Positions 1 through 11,245 of a stretch of 64,000 nucleotides of DNA are shown piece after piece (position 1 is the stretch's first letter; every line of letters starts with the position of its first letter). Origin of the DNA: Isoetes taiwanensis. Lineage: Eukaryota > Streptophyta > Lycopodiopsida > Isoetales > Isoetaceae. The notes beneath the pieces were generated by a model. The model was given only the letters and a program-made list of their open reading frames with translations, did not search any database and had not been told where the DNA came from. The stretch is from positions 12,266,725 through 12,330,724 of the forward strand of contig JAJEKV010000002.1 of the NCBI GenBank assembly GCA_021234155.1. The letters are read 5' to 3'. Both the position numbers and the translations under genes were made by a program.

Positions 1-869
1 CCTCTTACTCTCTGTATGGGTCTTGCTTTTTGTTCGGTGGGTCGAGGGCACACATGGGGAGGGCACCCCGGTCGGGCCTATATTTTTTCTTATCTACCAG
101 GCCCTCGCGGTTTCCGAGGATCATTATAGATCATCTCTTCAATTTTGATATTATGCTCTTGTATTTCTATTCCGACTTTATAGTTTGCCTGACTCTTTGG
201 CCCGGATGGCTTCTAACACATTTGATGGTTGCATATGGTTCGATCTTGCGCTTTGGAGCTCACTCATGTCAAAAGATGCTTTTATATGCCTCCGGTCGAG
301 CCTACTTTCCTATCTCGGGCGTAGCCCTCGTGGGTTTCCTAAGGGGATCCCTCATGGATAGTCTTTTTCCATTTTGATATTGTGCTCTTGTATTTCTAAT
401 CCCACTTTGTAGCTTGCTTACTTGGCCCAGATGGCTCCCAACACAGCTTGACAATCACATGTGGTTTGGTCTTGCGCTTGGAGCTCTCTGATGCATGTGG
501 TCGTTTTTTATACAAGTGGCCGGGTGGGACGATGGAGCGGTATCTTAGCTGGGCGGATTTGAGTCACCGCTGGATGGGTGGCGCGACCGACTTTTGTAGT
601 TGTTGCGCTTTGGGGCGTAGCCTCTAGATGTTCTATGTGGGGGCTTGTACTTATTGTACACAATTATCTTATATATTGGGTGGTCTAACCCGAGGTTGTG
701 TTTGTTGATTTACCCATTTGGGGTTCATCATTTTGTTCCCCTCTTCACTCATTTTGGGATTCATCAGTTTGTTTCCCCATGGGTCATTGTACTATTTTTT
801 CATTCAGCTCAATGGAACACCACTTCACTTATATTGATATTTGTGCATAGGACCTTTCCCTAGACACCT
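1..869. repeat. Short tandem duplication in otherwise featureless DNA
   Basis: A segment starting at 142 (TTTTGATATTATGCTCTTG) recurs at about 365 with substitutions, giving two head-to-tail units of about 222 bp. Both contain TGGCCCGGATGGC-like and TCTTGCGCTTTGGAGCTC-like words. No gene was recognised in 1-141 or 496-869. The open frames there have no family features I know. Confidence 0.6.
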
Positions 870-1500
870 GGAAGTATTCATTGCCTGCAACAGCATGTAA
901 AACTGTTGGATAACATGTTTGATCATATGTCGAAGCTTGTATATCATAACTTTGTGGCACATTGGCAGAGCAAATAATTCAAGGAATCCATAAAGAGTCT
1001 TCGTGATGATATCATATTATCAGTTGTTGATTTCTTGGAGACTTTGAAGCCTGAACAAATCAGCATATTGGTCCACATCATGATGTTCAAGGTAAAGGGT
1101 AAAATGAGGAAATGTGTGCACTTCTTTATTTCAGATGACAAAATACATGATACCACTTTGTACAAAAAGCATTCAAGATGCACCTCAATTGGCTGAAAGA
1201 AAATGGTGCTGGCCATATGAAATATCACTTAGTTTGGTCTGACGGATGTGCAACCCAATTCAATTTGTTGGAGAGGGTATGACTCGGAATGATTAGAACA
1301 ACTGGAATTTATGCATTGTATTGTGAATCATAGTTTACATTTTAAAGATCCAAAGATAGGAGTTCATACAAACAATAGTGAATCAACTTGGGGTGTTGTG
1401 AAGAAATCTCTCCCTTGTTATGGCACATATGGATATATATGGAGGAACTCTGTGGATCATAAAAATCAAGTTTTCAATGTCTTTTTCTCTCATTAAGCAG
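870..1500 (+). pseudogene. Decayed DNA-transposon-type protein fragments
   Basis: Two broken coding stretches lie in line on the plus strand. The first (about 920-1,260) reads HNFVAHWQ, then ISDDKIHDT and SDGCATQF in shifting frames. That order resembles transposon-derived proteins with a SDG(C)-type motif. The second (1,311-1,496) reads VNHSLHFKDP, then GVHTNNSESTWGVVKKSLP. This resembles the C-terminal end of ISXO2/Merlin-type transposases, where HTN-IES-W--KR-LP is typical. Frames are interrupted by stops and shifts, so nothing functional remains. Family assignment is from memory of motifs and is tentative; whether the two parts are one gene is unclear. Confidence 0.4.
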
Positions 1501-1836
1501 ATACGACAAATGGGCCAGAAGAGAATGAAAAGTAACGAAAATGTAGATTTCTAGTACACTCTACTTCTTGATTTTGCAGTTTGTTGAATAAAAAAGTAGC
1601 TTGGTCAATCTTTCCTTGGTGTAATCATGCAAGTTTTGCTTGGCTGATTGACGTTGGACAGTAAATAAGAAAGGTCAGGCCTGGTATTCCCTTATTTCTC
1701 CTCCCCCTTGTTTCTTATTGCAATTCCCTTCTTTTCTATGTTAGTTGAATGGCCCCAAGTATATACTATATTTTCTTCTATCTATGTATATCCCTTGAGA
1801 TTTTGACAGTTCCTCAATTGCCTCAAGATAAAAGTA

Positions 1837-2205
1837 CCCTGGTTGGGGGGATCCCAGAGTTGGTGATCCCGTTCTCTGGATCACCATCAAAAAAGATCCC
1901 CTCCTCTGGGATCACACAGTCAACTGCGCAGCTAATGGGTTACTACGCAGTTTAGAACGGCGCTCACTTCAATTCCTCCTTCGCTCCTACCTGCAACTCT
2001 GATCCAGCCCATTCCGACCATCCTCGAACTGACCTCATTCGATTTGGTTGCGGATCAAGGGAGAAAATCCCACACGAAATCTGCTCCATTTTTTCTTATA
2101 AGGGCAAAAAATCTGCGCAGTAAGGGGGATCCCGTCCTCCGAGGTCACACATCCTCGGGGATCCCATCATCTGGGATCACACCTCCAGGATCCCCCAATC
2201 CAGGG
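1837..2205. mobile_element. MITE with inverted termini and 8-bp target duplication
   Basis: The element starts CCCTGGTTGGGGGGATCCC. It ends with the inverse of CCCTGGATTGGGGGATCC, so the termini are imperfect inverted repeats of roughly 20-35 bp rich in GGGATC words. It is flanked by a perfect direct 8-bp duplication TAAAAGTA (1,829-1,836 and 2,206-2,213). It is 369 bp long with no coding capacity, and its interior has subterminal CTGCGCAG words. An 8-bp duplication fits hAT or Merlin-type elements; the termini do not settle which. Confidence 0.85.
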
Positions 2206-2213
2206 TAAAAGTA

Positions 2214-3714
2214 TCCTAAGCCGCTATGCTTAGGAATTGAAAAAGCGAGGTCCCATTATGTATTATGCTTTTTCCTAGAAGTAGAAGTTCTCATGCCACT
2301 TGCTCTGCAACAAATGCATTTTTTTGAAGAGAAAATTGTCTTCCAGATATTTCTAAAGGTTGCACGACAAGAATTTTGTGAACTGGCACTTATTCCATGA
2401 ATGATCTAGGAAAAGATAAAATTTCACGAGGTTTTGTATCATGTTGAAAATATCAACAAGCATGTTTTCTAAAGGATGTGTGGCATATTACTTATCTTAT
2501 CAAGAGAGCACTTTGCCATGTGGCTATGCTTAGGAATATTCTTGCTCGATAAAGTACTCTAAGAGATCACCTCCTTGCAAAATCCTGACCCAAACAACCA
2601 AAAAGATCAACAAGGCAGTTTCATCTTAAATGGCAAGTTCTTTACTGAGCTGCTGGGCCTAATCCGAGCGGCAAGTGCAAAAGCCACTATGGTGCTAATG
2701 GATAAGAGCTCTCTTTCCTTAGTTTGTCGAAGGCCAAAACTTTCTTGTGCTGCTACTGATTATGGCCGATGCTGTATCATGATTAAATAAAAATGTGCAT
2801 CAACTGTTATGGATGCGCTGCAAGAAAATGTGGAAACATGTGCTTTGATTAGTAAGCTAGATATGTCATTGGCAAACCTTCCTTTCTCGGATGAAAGAAT
2901 GAAGTTTGAATGCATATCGAGCATAGTTGCGGCCCTTAACATCTTTCCTAAAACTATCAGATTGCAACTCTATATGTTACAATTTGTTAGAAAAACATCA
3001 ACCACCCTTATGTGGTGGTTTTTTAAGAAAACTGTACGATGTTCTTATATTCTATCAGCATTCTACCTTTTTGGTAGATAAGTTCTCAAGCTCAGCAACG
3101 TGTATAAACCTTGGCATTGTGGAGGTTAGGTAAGTTTGTTTCGAATTGCATTTTGAATATTGGAATCTTGATGTGTTGTGCTTTACTAGGCTTATGGTTT
3201 GCCTATTTAAGACCTTTCTACTATAGAGGTTTGGATGCAGTTGCCATGTTGCTACTACGACCACAAGTAAAACGTTTGCAGTTTTTTACTGGAAGGGTGG
3301 GTTTGTACCAATGCATATAAAAGATTATTAGTTTAATGGCATATGTCCTAATTGCTACCGACTTAACATGTTGAAACTATTGTGAACACATAAACACAAA
3401 TGAAATGAAATTAAGTATGTCCATCAGATAAAGTTTATGTCTCTCTTGCTTATGTTTATCTTCTTGCAAAAAGGTTTAGAACAAAACAATAATAAACCAT
3501 CATTCAATTAAATTGGGATTATGTCTTGATTTTAGGACAATTTTTTAGTAACTTGATAAAAGTCACTATACGTTAACATATAATCACACACCTTAATATA
3601 AATTCACACCTTAACTTCAAATTACAAAATCATATATCATGAAACTCAAGTAGTACACAACTTTTATTAACTGCGATTGATACATAGTAATGTAAAAAAT
3701 ATACTTACATAGTT
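2214..3714. other. Unassigned AT-rich stretch
   Basis: No gene was recognised. A GCTATGCTTAGGAAT word occurs at 2,224 and again near 2,523. Two neighbouring open frames (2,575-2,790 and 2,809-3,081, plus strand) could be remnants of one exon (VMDALQENVETC, then LSANLPFSDE-like text), but I know no family for them. 3,340-3,714 is plain AT-rich DNA. Confidence 0.3.
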
Positions 3715-5112
3715 TTTCATTTTTCCACTAGCATCTCCAAGGATATGATAGTCTTATTCCTTACATCCTGAGGTATTGTAACTCTCGCTGTTTTACTTGG
3801 AATAGTTTTTGGAGTCCACGAGTACAGTACGGTTTCAATGTCTAGCCAAAGATCAGGATCACTAGGATTTCTCCTCCACCTCTTTGTCCAACCATCTGAA
3901 TATCTTTCTTTATCTAAGTGACATTACTCAACCCATGTACCGACACCACCATTCCACGCGCACCTTATTGAAGTTAACATCACCTTCTTCTTTCCAAATA
4001 TCCGAGATAGTGTATCCCAACCACACTGGATAGATCTCTAGATCTGCTGGTTTTACTACTACAAATTGGTGGCACTCCACGTCAGTAGAAGGTTCATAAC
4101 AATCCATGCCTAGATTATTTGGCCTATCCTTCTTAGGACCAACATATTGTTTATCAGATTGAGGAGGAGAATATGCCTTAACAATGCTACTAATGGTACC
4201 ATCATCTTCGACAGCACCAGCTAATGTTTTCCACCTACTTTTAGGGAACCACCCTTCTTTCAGTTCTTCTGAGGATGTGTCTACCTCATCCAACAAGTTG
4301 ATCACCTTCTTCCAATAATCTATCAATGCACGATTAGTCTCATTTGAATTAGTTTGCCAATGCTTGATGTAGCTATAGTCATTGATGCCATCCTTAGTCA
4401 ATCCCAATTGCTTTACTTCTTCAGTTGGTTTTAGAGCTTTTGGTTGACCAGGAGGTATCATAGGCTTGCCATTTGCATCCCCATACCAAATTCTGCCCCA
4501 CCTCTCCACTTCTCCTCTGAAGGTCTCATTTTCCATTGCATGATTGGAATCCCTTCTCTCACTCAAAAAGTGAATTGAAGAGGTCTAGAATGACCTTCCA
4601 TGTCGAGAGCATAACCATCTACAAAACTCTTCCAATCAGGCACTTCTTCTATGAGAGATCCTATAGGAGATAGACATGTACATCCATGAAATATTTCCAA
4701 TAGCCTCGAAAGTTGGTAACTCCAGCTCATCTCAATAATACATGACTATATTTTCCAAACAATGCGCCCACATCCTCATGAGTATGTCCGGGCATTAGGA
4801 ACCCCAAATTGACTCTTTCAAAAGTACCCACAACTAAGTAGGATAGGAAAGAAAGCATCCACTGTTTTTATTTTGACCAAAGACAATTATCTAGTTGCAA
4901 GAGGAGCTTTCTGGGCAGATCTCGAGGTTTAGCACGAGATGTTGAAGCTCCAACATGTTCATTAGGTCCATTCCTCCTAAACCTTGCCTTGCTAAACTTT
5001 TCAATAGTATTAGGGGTTCCATCCAACAATGCACTATGTAGTGCCTGACTAGCTATAGGATCCTGGAGGTGACCATTGTAACCATTCTCATAGTTTCTTA
5101 AACACCTCATGA
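3715..5112 (-). pseudogene. Broken GHTHEDV-type (DUF7869-like) transposon-associated gene
   Basis: Read on the minus strand, the region carries FLMPGHTHEDVGALFGKYS near 4,760. This motif is characteristic of DUF7869-type proteins that are multicopy in seed-free plants. Downstream is the longest clean frame, 3,928-4,566 (212 codons), ending in VWLGYTISDIWKEEGDVNFN and VRVEWW. After a stop and frame shift the homologous text continues (ERYSDGWTKRWRRNPSDPDL, then LWLDIETVLYSWTPKTIP) to about 3,715. The V/FW-V---VRVxWW block looks like an SH3/chromo-like module. Frameshifts show decay. The upstream end runs into the candidate copia LTR at 5,113, suggesting the retrotransposon truncated it. Family naming is from memory; exact function is unknown. 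Confidence 0.55.
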
Positions 5113-5625
5113 TGTTGGAAATGATAAAATTATGTGTCATGTGATATTCTAATCTATGAGAAGCAGTGGCAGTAGATTAGAGTGTCAACATTGATCTATG
5201 AGAAGCAGTGGCAGTAGATCAACCTAAGGAAGTATGAAAAAATATGTGGAAAAATTAAGGTGGCGGGCTGGTACTACCCAGACGTTGCTAGGCTCGCCAG
5301 AAAATGCTTGATACCCCCTGCCCGCCACTTAGGGTTTTGGGTTGACCGGTCAAATGGGTCAAAGTCAACGACACCTGGAATTTAAGGACAACAGGGCATC
5401 CTAATATTTAGGCAAGTTGGAAAACTTTCTATATGAAGGGCATGCACGATTTGACAAGTGTATATATCCAGGTTGATAAGAAAATATATAGTTGAATGAT
5501 AGGGACAGAGAATAACAAGCCAAGTGCAGATATATGTGTAGGTATCAAGATATAGGTGCGGTTTTGTTGAAGGAGGCAGAGTCTTGGCATACTTGGGTTC
5601 AAAAACCCAAGCTCTGATTCTAACA
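5113..5625 (+). repeat. Candidate copia 5' LTR
   Basis: The right end is fixed by the primer-binding site: GATTCTAACA ends at 5,625. A left end with matching inverted terminus, TGTTGGAAAT, occurs at 5,113, giving 513 bp bounded by TG...CA. It contains a direct repeat of about 27 bp (CTATGAGAAGCAGTGGCAGT at 5,153 and 5,196). Without a second LTR the left boundary is an inference. Confidence 0.45.
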
Positions 5626-5626
5626 T

Positions 5627-5638
5627 TGGTATCAAAGC
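5627..5638 (+). promoter_or_regulatory. Primer-binding site (initiator tRNA-Met)
   Basis: TGGTATCAAAGC lies one base after the LTR end. It matches the TGGTATCAGAGC that plant copia elements use to pair with the 3' end of initiator tRNA-Met, with one mismatch. Confidence 0.8.
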
Positions 5639-5649
5639 TTACTAGTTCC

Positions 5650-6335
5650 CGCCCTGTGATAATGACAACCAGATTCGGGGCAAATCTATTGAACTTTATT
5701 GAAGTTTTTAAAGGAGAGTATTAGAGGTGTGCTGGAGTTCGAAAAATTGTGGTATTTGTTTGATGGTAGCCCAGTAAGGGGTGCGACTAGCTCAGGTGAT
5801 TCAAGTCCTGCTGCTAGTAGTAGTAATGCTCAATCCGTGTGCGGGGGAACTTCAGTGAAGGTGTGTCTACCGCAAGGGCAACTTCTCTCGAAGCCCGAGC
5901 AGAGATGAAGCTAAGATTATGGAGGTCCAGCCATAATCATGTGTGTAGGTAGGCACCGCCTTTAAAACTGAAGCTTCGAGGCATGAAGCCTAAGGAAATG
6001 TGGGATTATTTGATAAAGCACTATGAACAAAAAGTTCTTCACAAATAGATGTGCTAGAAAACAAGCATTTTAAGATGAAATTGTTTGAGAAAGATAACTT
6101 GATTCCTTTTGGAGAGATTTGATTCCATTATTGCAGATCTTGAGGGAGCTGGAAATATCTTGAATGAACAAAGTATCAAATACTAGCTTTGGCAAGAGCA
6201 AAGATCTCATAATAGTCACTTGGCAACTTTACTTTAAATGTAGCCACTTCCAAGGAGCATGCTATCGAATGATACGCCACGTAATTTGAACACAGTCTAC
6301 TATTACACGAGGAAGCTGATCAATCCTCAGAGGTC
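5650..6335 (+). pseudogene. copia gag, decayed N-terminal part
   Basis: The three frames contain scattered gag-like text. Examples are LLNFIEVFKGE near 5,690, KPKEMWDYLIKHYEQKVL near 5,990 and RFDSIIADLEGAGNILNEQ near 6,120. The last two match the UBN2-type copia gag region. Multiple indels break the frame, and the readable frame resumes at 6,336 before the zinc knuckles. Confidence 0.6.
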
Positions 6336-7205
6336 TTGTATACAGGTAAGACTAAAAGAGGTGGTTTTTCAAGAGGAAAAGTAGGACCTTGTTATGCATG
6401 TAATCAATTTGGTCACCTAAAGAGTGAATGTCCAAACAATAGTGAGAAGGAATTTAGATGTTTCAATTGTGAAGGCAAAGGTCATTTTGCTTCTGATTGC
6501 CCAAGCCCTAAAAAGGGAAGAGGTCGAGGGAGATTCTCTGGAACTTATAGAGGTGGCGGGAGGCGTGGAAAATTCAAAGGAGGCTCAAGTATTAATGTGG
6601 TAGAAAAGCAAGATAGTAGCGAAGGTGAACTTGAGGATGACACCCTGGAGGTAAGGAAGAATTTCACTTGTAACGTTTTAGAGTTTCCAAGGAAAAGCAA
6701 TAACCAATTTGTTGTTATAGATTCAGGAGCAGAAAAAAGTGTGATGTGTGACTTGCATATGCTTAAGGATTGGGAAAAGAAGGAAGGACATGTGCAACTT
6801 GGTGATGGGGGTTTGAAAAAAATAGAAGATACCGGAGTTTTAGAGTTGTTTGACTTAAATGGCAAAGTTGTAAAATTTAGAGATGTTTTGTGTGTGCCCA
6901 GTCTTGTTAGAAATCTTATATCCGTATGTCAGTTGGTGGATTTGGGATATAAAGTACTGTTTGAACAGATCCAATGTAAAGTGTTCCTTAATGGTGAATT
7001 AAAGTTTATTGGCAAAAGAGTTGGTAATCTCTTTGGATTGGATATGGAGCATCTTCATGAAATTAATCTTGTGAAATATTCAGATGTGAAAATATGGCAT
7101 AACAGATTATGTCATGTAAATGCTGCAATAATTAAAAGACTTGGGGAAAAGGGATTAATATCTGCCAAGGTACAAAATGAAAAGTTCTTATGTGGGGGCT
7201 GCTAA
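6336..7205 (+). CDS. copia gag C terminus, protease and start of integrase
   Basis: This frame of 289 codons holds two CCHC zinc knuckles (CYACNQFGHLKSEC and CFNCEGKGHFASDC, about residues 19-57), which bind RNA in the particle. A basic RG-rich stretch follows, then the aspartic protease active site FVVIDSGAEKSVM (about residue 125). The GAG-pre-integrase zinc-binding segment is next (IWHNRLCHVN, then CGGC). It stops at 7,203 with TAA where copia normally has a glutamine before LGKQ, so a C-to-T nonsense change has split the polyprotein. Start is set by the frame opening, not by a true initiation codon. Confidence 0.8.
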   Translation: MYTGKTKRGGFSRGKVGPCYACNQFGHLKSECPNNSEKEFRCFNCEGKGHFASDCPSPKKGRGRGRFSGTYRGGGRRGKFKGGSSINVVEKQDSSEGELEDDTLEVRKNFTCNVLEFPRKSNNQFVVIDSGAEKSVMCDLHMLKDWEKKEGHVQLGDGGLKKIEDTGVLELFDLNGKVVKFRDVLCVPSLVRNLISVCQLVDLGYKVLFEQIQCKVFLNGELKFIGKRVGNLFGLDMEHLHEINLVKYSDVKIWHNRLCHVNAAIIKRLGEKGLISAKVQNEKFLCGGC

Positions 7206-7592
7206 CTTGGAAAGCAATCAAGATTGCCATTTAAAAGGTCACACAAAAGAGCAAAGGGCATTTTGGATTTGGTACACACAGATTTATGTGGTCCTATAAA
7301 TGTTACTAGTTTGAGTAGGCATAAATATTTCATGAGCTTTATTGATGATTTCAGCAGAAAAACCAAGTGTTATATTTTGAAAACAAAAGACCAAGCTAGT
7401 GATGCTTTGAAGTTATTTACTGCTGAAACCGAGCTAGAAACTGGAAGGAAGATAAAGTGCATAAGGTCAGACAGAGGAGATGAATATATCTCTGATGAAT
7501 TTAAAGTTTTTTGTGCAAACAGGGGAATCAAGAGGCAATTGACATGCAGATACTCACCACAACAAAATGGAGTTGCAGAAAGGAAAAATTGA
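7206..7592 (+). CDS. copia integrase core
   Basis: This continues the same frame after the nonsense codon (LGKQSRLPFKRS). The DDE catalytic residues are visible: D in VHTDLCGP, D in IRSDRGDEY, and E in QNGVAERKN at the end. The frame stops at 7,590. The next sequence, about LRKKLDDRAYISYLVGYD, normally lies some 100 or more residues further on, so the integrase C-terminal part has been deleted at about 7,590. The product could not be a complete integrase. Confidence 0.8.
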   Translation, partial: LGKQSRLPFKRSHKRAKGILDLVHTDLCGPINVTSLSRHKYFMSFIDDFSRKTKCYILKTKDQASDALKLFTAETELETGRKIKCIRSDRGDEYISDEFKVFCANRGIKRQLTCRYSPQQNGVAERKN

Positions 7593-8580
7593 AGAACTAA
7601 GGAAAAAGTTGGATGATAGAGCATACATATCTTATCTAGTAGGGTATGATTCTAACTCGAAAGCATTCAGATTATATGATCCTGCTAGAAGAAGAATTAT
7701 AGTGAGTAGAGATGTGGTTTTCAATGAAAACGAATTTTATAGGAAAATTCCCAAGATAAATACTGAAGATCCATGTGAAAGTGAAAGGAAAGATAGTATT
7801 GAAGAAGCAAATCAGTCAATAAGTGAAGAGGAAAAAACTCAAGGATTAGAGCAGGTAGATTTGAGTGACTCTGATAATGAGTCAGAAATGATTCCAAGTA
7901 ATGTTATTGAGCCAGAAGTGGAATCAGGTGCTGAGCAAGAGATTGAACACCAAGAGGCAGAAGTTGATAAAATTGATAGACCAAAAAGGAAACCCAGACG
8001 AACAGAAGCTCAAATGTTGGCAGAAAAAGCCAAACATAATTTAGATAGAACTGAACTTGGAAAAAGTAAAAGACTTAGATCTAAGGTAGGAGAAATTAAT
8101 ACTGTATTTGACATTTTGATACTTGAAACAGACAAGATTCCACAAAATTATATGGAGGCAGTTCAAGATATGAATGGAAAGAACTGGAAATGTGCTATGG
8201 AAGAAGAAATGAGAGCATTCAAAAGAACAAACACTTATACAGTAGTTGATATTCCTTCTAATAAGAATATAGTTGGAAGTAAGTGGATCTATAGAATAAA
8301 ACCAGGAGTAGACAAAAATATAAAGAAATTTAAAGCCAGACTTGTTGCACAGGGCTTTACACAGAAAAAAGGAGAAGATTTTGATGAAACATTCTCACCA
8401 TTGGTAAAGATAAATAGTCTGAGAATGTTATTAGCTATTGCTAATGCTTGTGACCTTGAAATCCATCATATGGATGTAAGTACAGCATTCTTGAATGCTA
8501 AATTAGAGGAGGAAATTTATTTAAGACCTGCTCTGGATTTGAGGAGGAAAAGGGAAAAATTTGGAAGTTGAATAGAGCAG
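7567..8580 (+). CDS. copia polyprotein: linker and N-terminal half of reverse transcriptase
   Basis: After the deletion the frame runs through KLDDRAYISYLVGYDSNSKA, an acidic linker, then the RVT_2-type reverse transcriptase. Visible blocks are NWKCAMEEEMRAF, VGSKWIYRIKPG, KFKARLVAQGF, DETFSPLVKINSLRMLLAIA and HHMDVSTAFLNAKLEEEIYL. The frame slips by one base near 8,535. Read in the shifted frame it continues GFEEEKGKIWKLNRA to 8,580, exactly where the 25.8-kb insertion begins. The catalytic YVDD is on the other side of the insertion. Confidence 0.85.
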
Positions 8581-8583
8581 TCT

Positions 8584-9687
<1,104 letters not shown>

Positions 9688-9746
9688 CTTTTTATGCCTC
9701 AAATCCATTTTTTTGAGCATATGCACATGATCTCAGGTCCCAATCA

Positions 9747-11245
9747 GCTCAAACATGCCAAGGTGGAAGCCAAACATGCCACCAAGGTGGCTCAAACATA
9801 CACAAGGTGGCTCAAACATGCCACAAAGGTGGCTCCAACATGCCAAGGTGGCTCCAACATGCCACGAAGGCTCAAACATGCCATGCGGGCTCCAAAATGC
9901 CAACGCGGGCCAAACATGCCACGTGGCTCCACCATGCCACCTAGGCTCCAACATGCCAAGGTGGCTCACAACATGTCACCTAGGCTTAAATATGCCAAGT
10001 TGGCTCAAACATGCCACCTAGGCTCCAAAGATGCCACCAGTAGCTCTAACATGCCACCTAGGCTCAAACATGCCAAGGTGGCTCAAACATGCCACGTAGG
10101 CTCCAACATGCCAAGGTGGCTCAAACATGCCACCTAGGCTCAAACATGACAAGGTGGCTCAAACATGCCACATTTGCTATAACATGCCACCTAGGCTCCA
10201 ACATGCCAAGGTGGCTCAAACATGCCACGTTGGCTCCAACATGCCAAGGTGGCTCTAACATGCCACCTAGGCTCAAACATGCCAAGGTGGCTCCAACATG
10301 CCACTTAGGCTCCAACATGCAAAATGACTCAACATGCCACTTAGGCTCCAACGTTTCAAACATGCCACGCAGTGCTCCAAAGATGCCACCTATGCTCCAA
10401 CTTGCCAAGGTGGCTCAAATATGCCACGGGCTCCAACATGCCACCTAGGCTCCAACATTCCTAGGTGGCTCAAACATGCCACATAGGCTCAAACATGCCA
10501 TGCCAGCTCACTTAGGCTCAACATGCCAAGGTGGCTCCAACATGCCACCTAGGCTCAAACGCGCCAAGGTGGCTCAAACATGCCACCTAGGCCCAACATG
10601 CCACCTAGGCTCAAACATGCCGGTGGCTCAAACATTCCAAGGTGGGCTCAAACATGCCAACTAGGGTCCAACATGCCACCTAGGCTCCAACATGCCAAGG
10701 TGGCTCAAACATGCCACGTGGGCTCCACCATGCCACCTAGGCTCCAACATGCCAAGGTGGCTCACAACATGCCATCTAGGCTTAAATATGCCAAGTTGGC
10801 TCAAACATGCCACCTAGGCTCCAACATGCCACCATGGCTCTAACATGCCACCTAGGCTCAAACATGCCACATGGGCTCCAACATGCCACCTAGGCTCCAA
10901 CATGCCACCTAGGGCTCCAACATGACAAGGTGGCTCAAACATGCCACATGGGCTTCAACATGCCACCTAGGCTCCAACATGCCAAGGTGGCTCAAACATG
11001 CCACTTTGGCTCAAACATGCCAAGTTGGCTCTAACATGCCACCTAGGCTCAAACATGCCAAGGTGGCTCCAACATGCCACCTAGGCTCCAACATGACAAA
11101 ATGGCTCAAACATGCCACCTAGGCTCCAACGCGGTTGAAACATGCCACGCAGGCTCCAACATGCCACCTATGCCCAACTTGCCAAGGTGGCTCAAATATG
11201 CCACGCGGCTCCAACATGCCACCTAGGCTCCAACATTCCTAGGTC
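9747..11245. repeat. 19-bp CATGCCA minisatellite, array 1 (copy A)
   Basis: About 80 contiguous units of 18-20 bp alternate mainly between ACATGCCACCTAGGCTCCA and ACATGCCAAGGTGGCTCAA. Every unit has the frame CATGCCA-n-GGCTC, with a small internal dyad (GCCA...TGGC or the CCTAGG palindrome). Units vary at the centre (ACCTA, AAGGT, ACGTT, ACGCG). There are no spacers, so this is a minisatellite, not a CRISPR. Frames through it read as repetitive HAKVAQTCHLGSNMP and are not taken as genes. Confidence 0.95.

Noticed and set aside
9747-11245. Regular repeats suggesting a CRISPR array
   Set aside because: Units are contiguous with no unique spacers, no cas genes, and the context is plant nuclear DNA.
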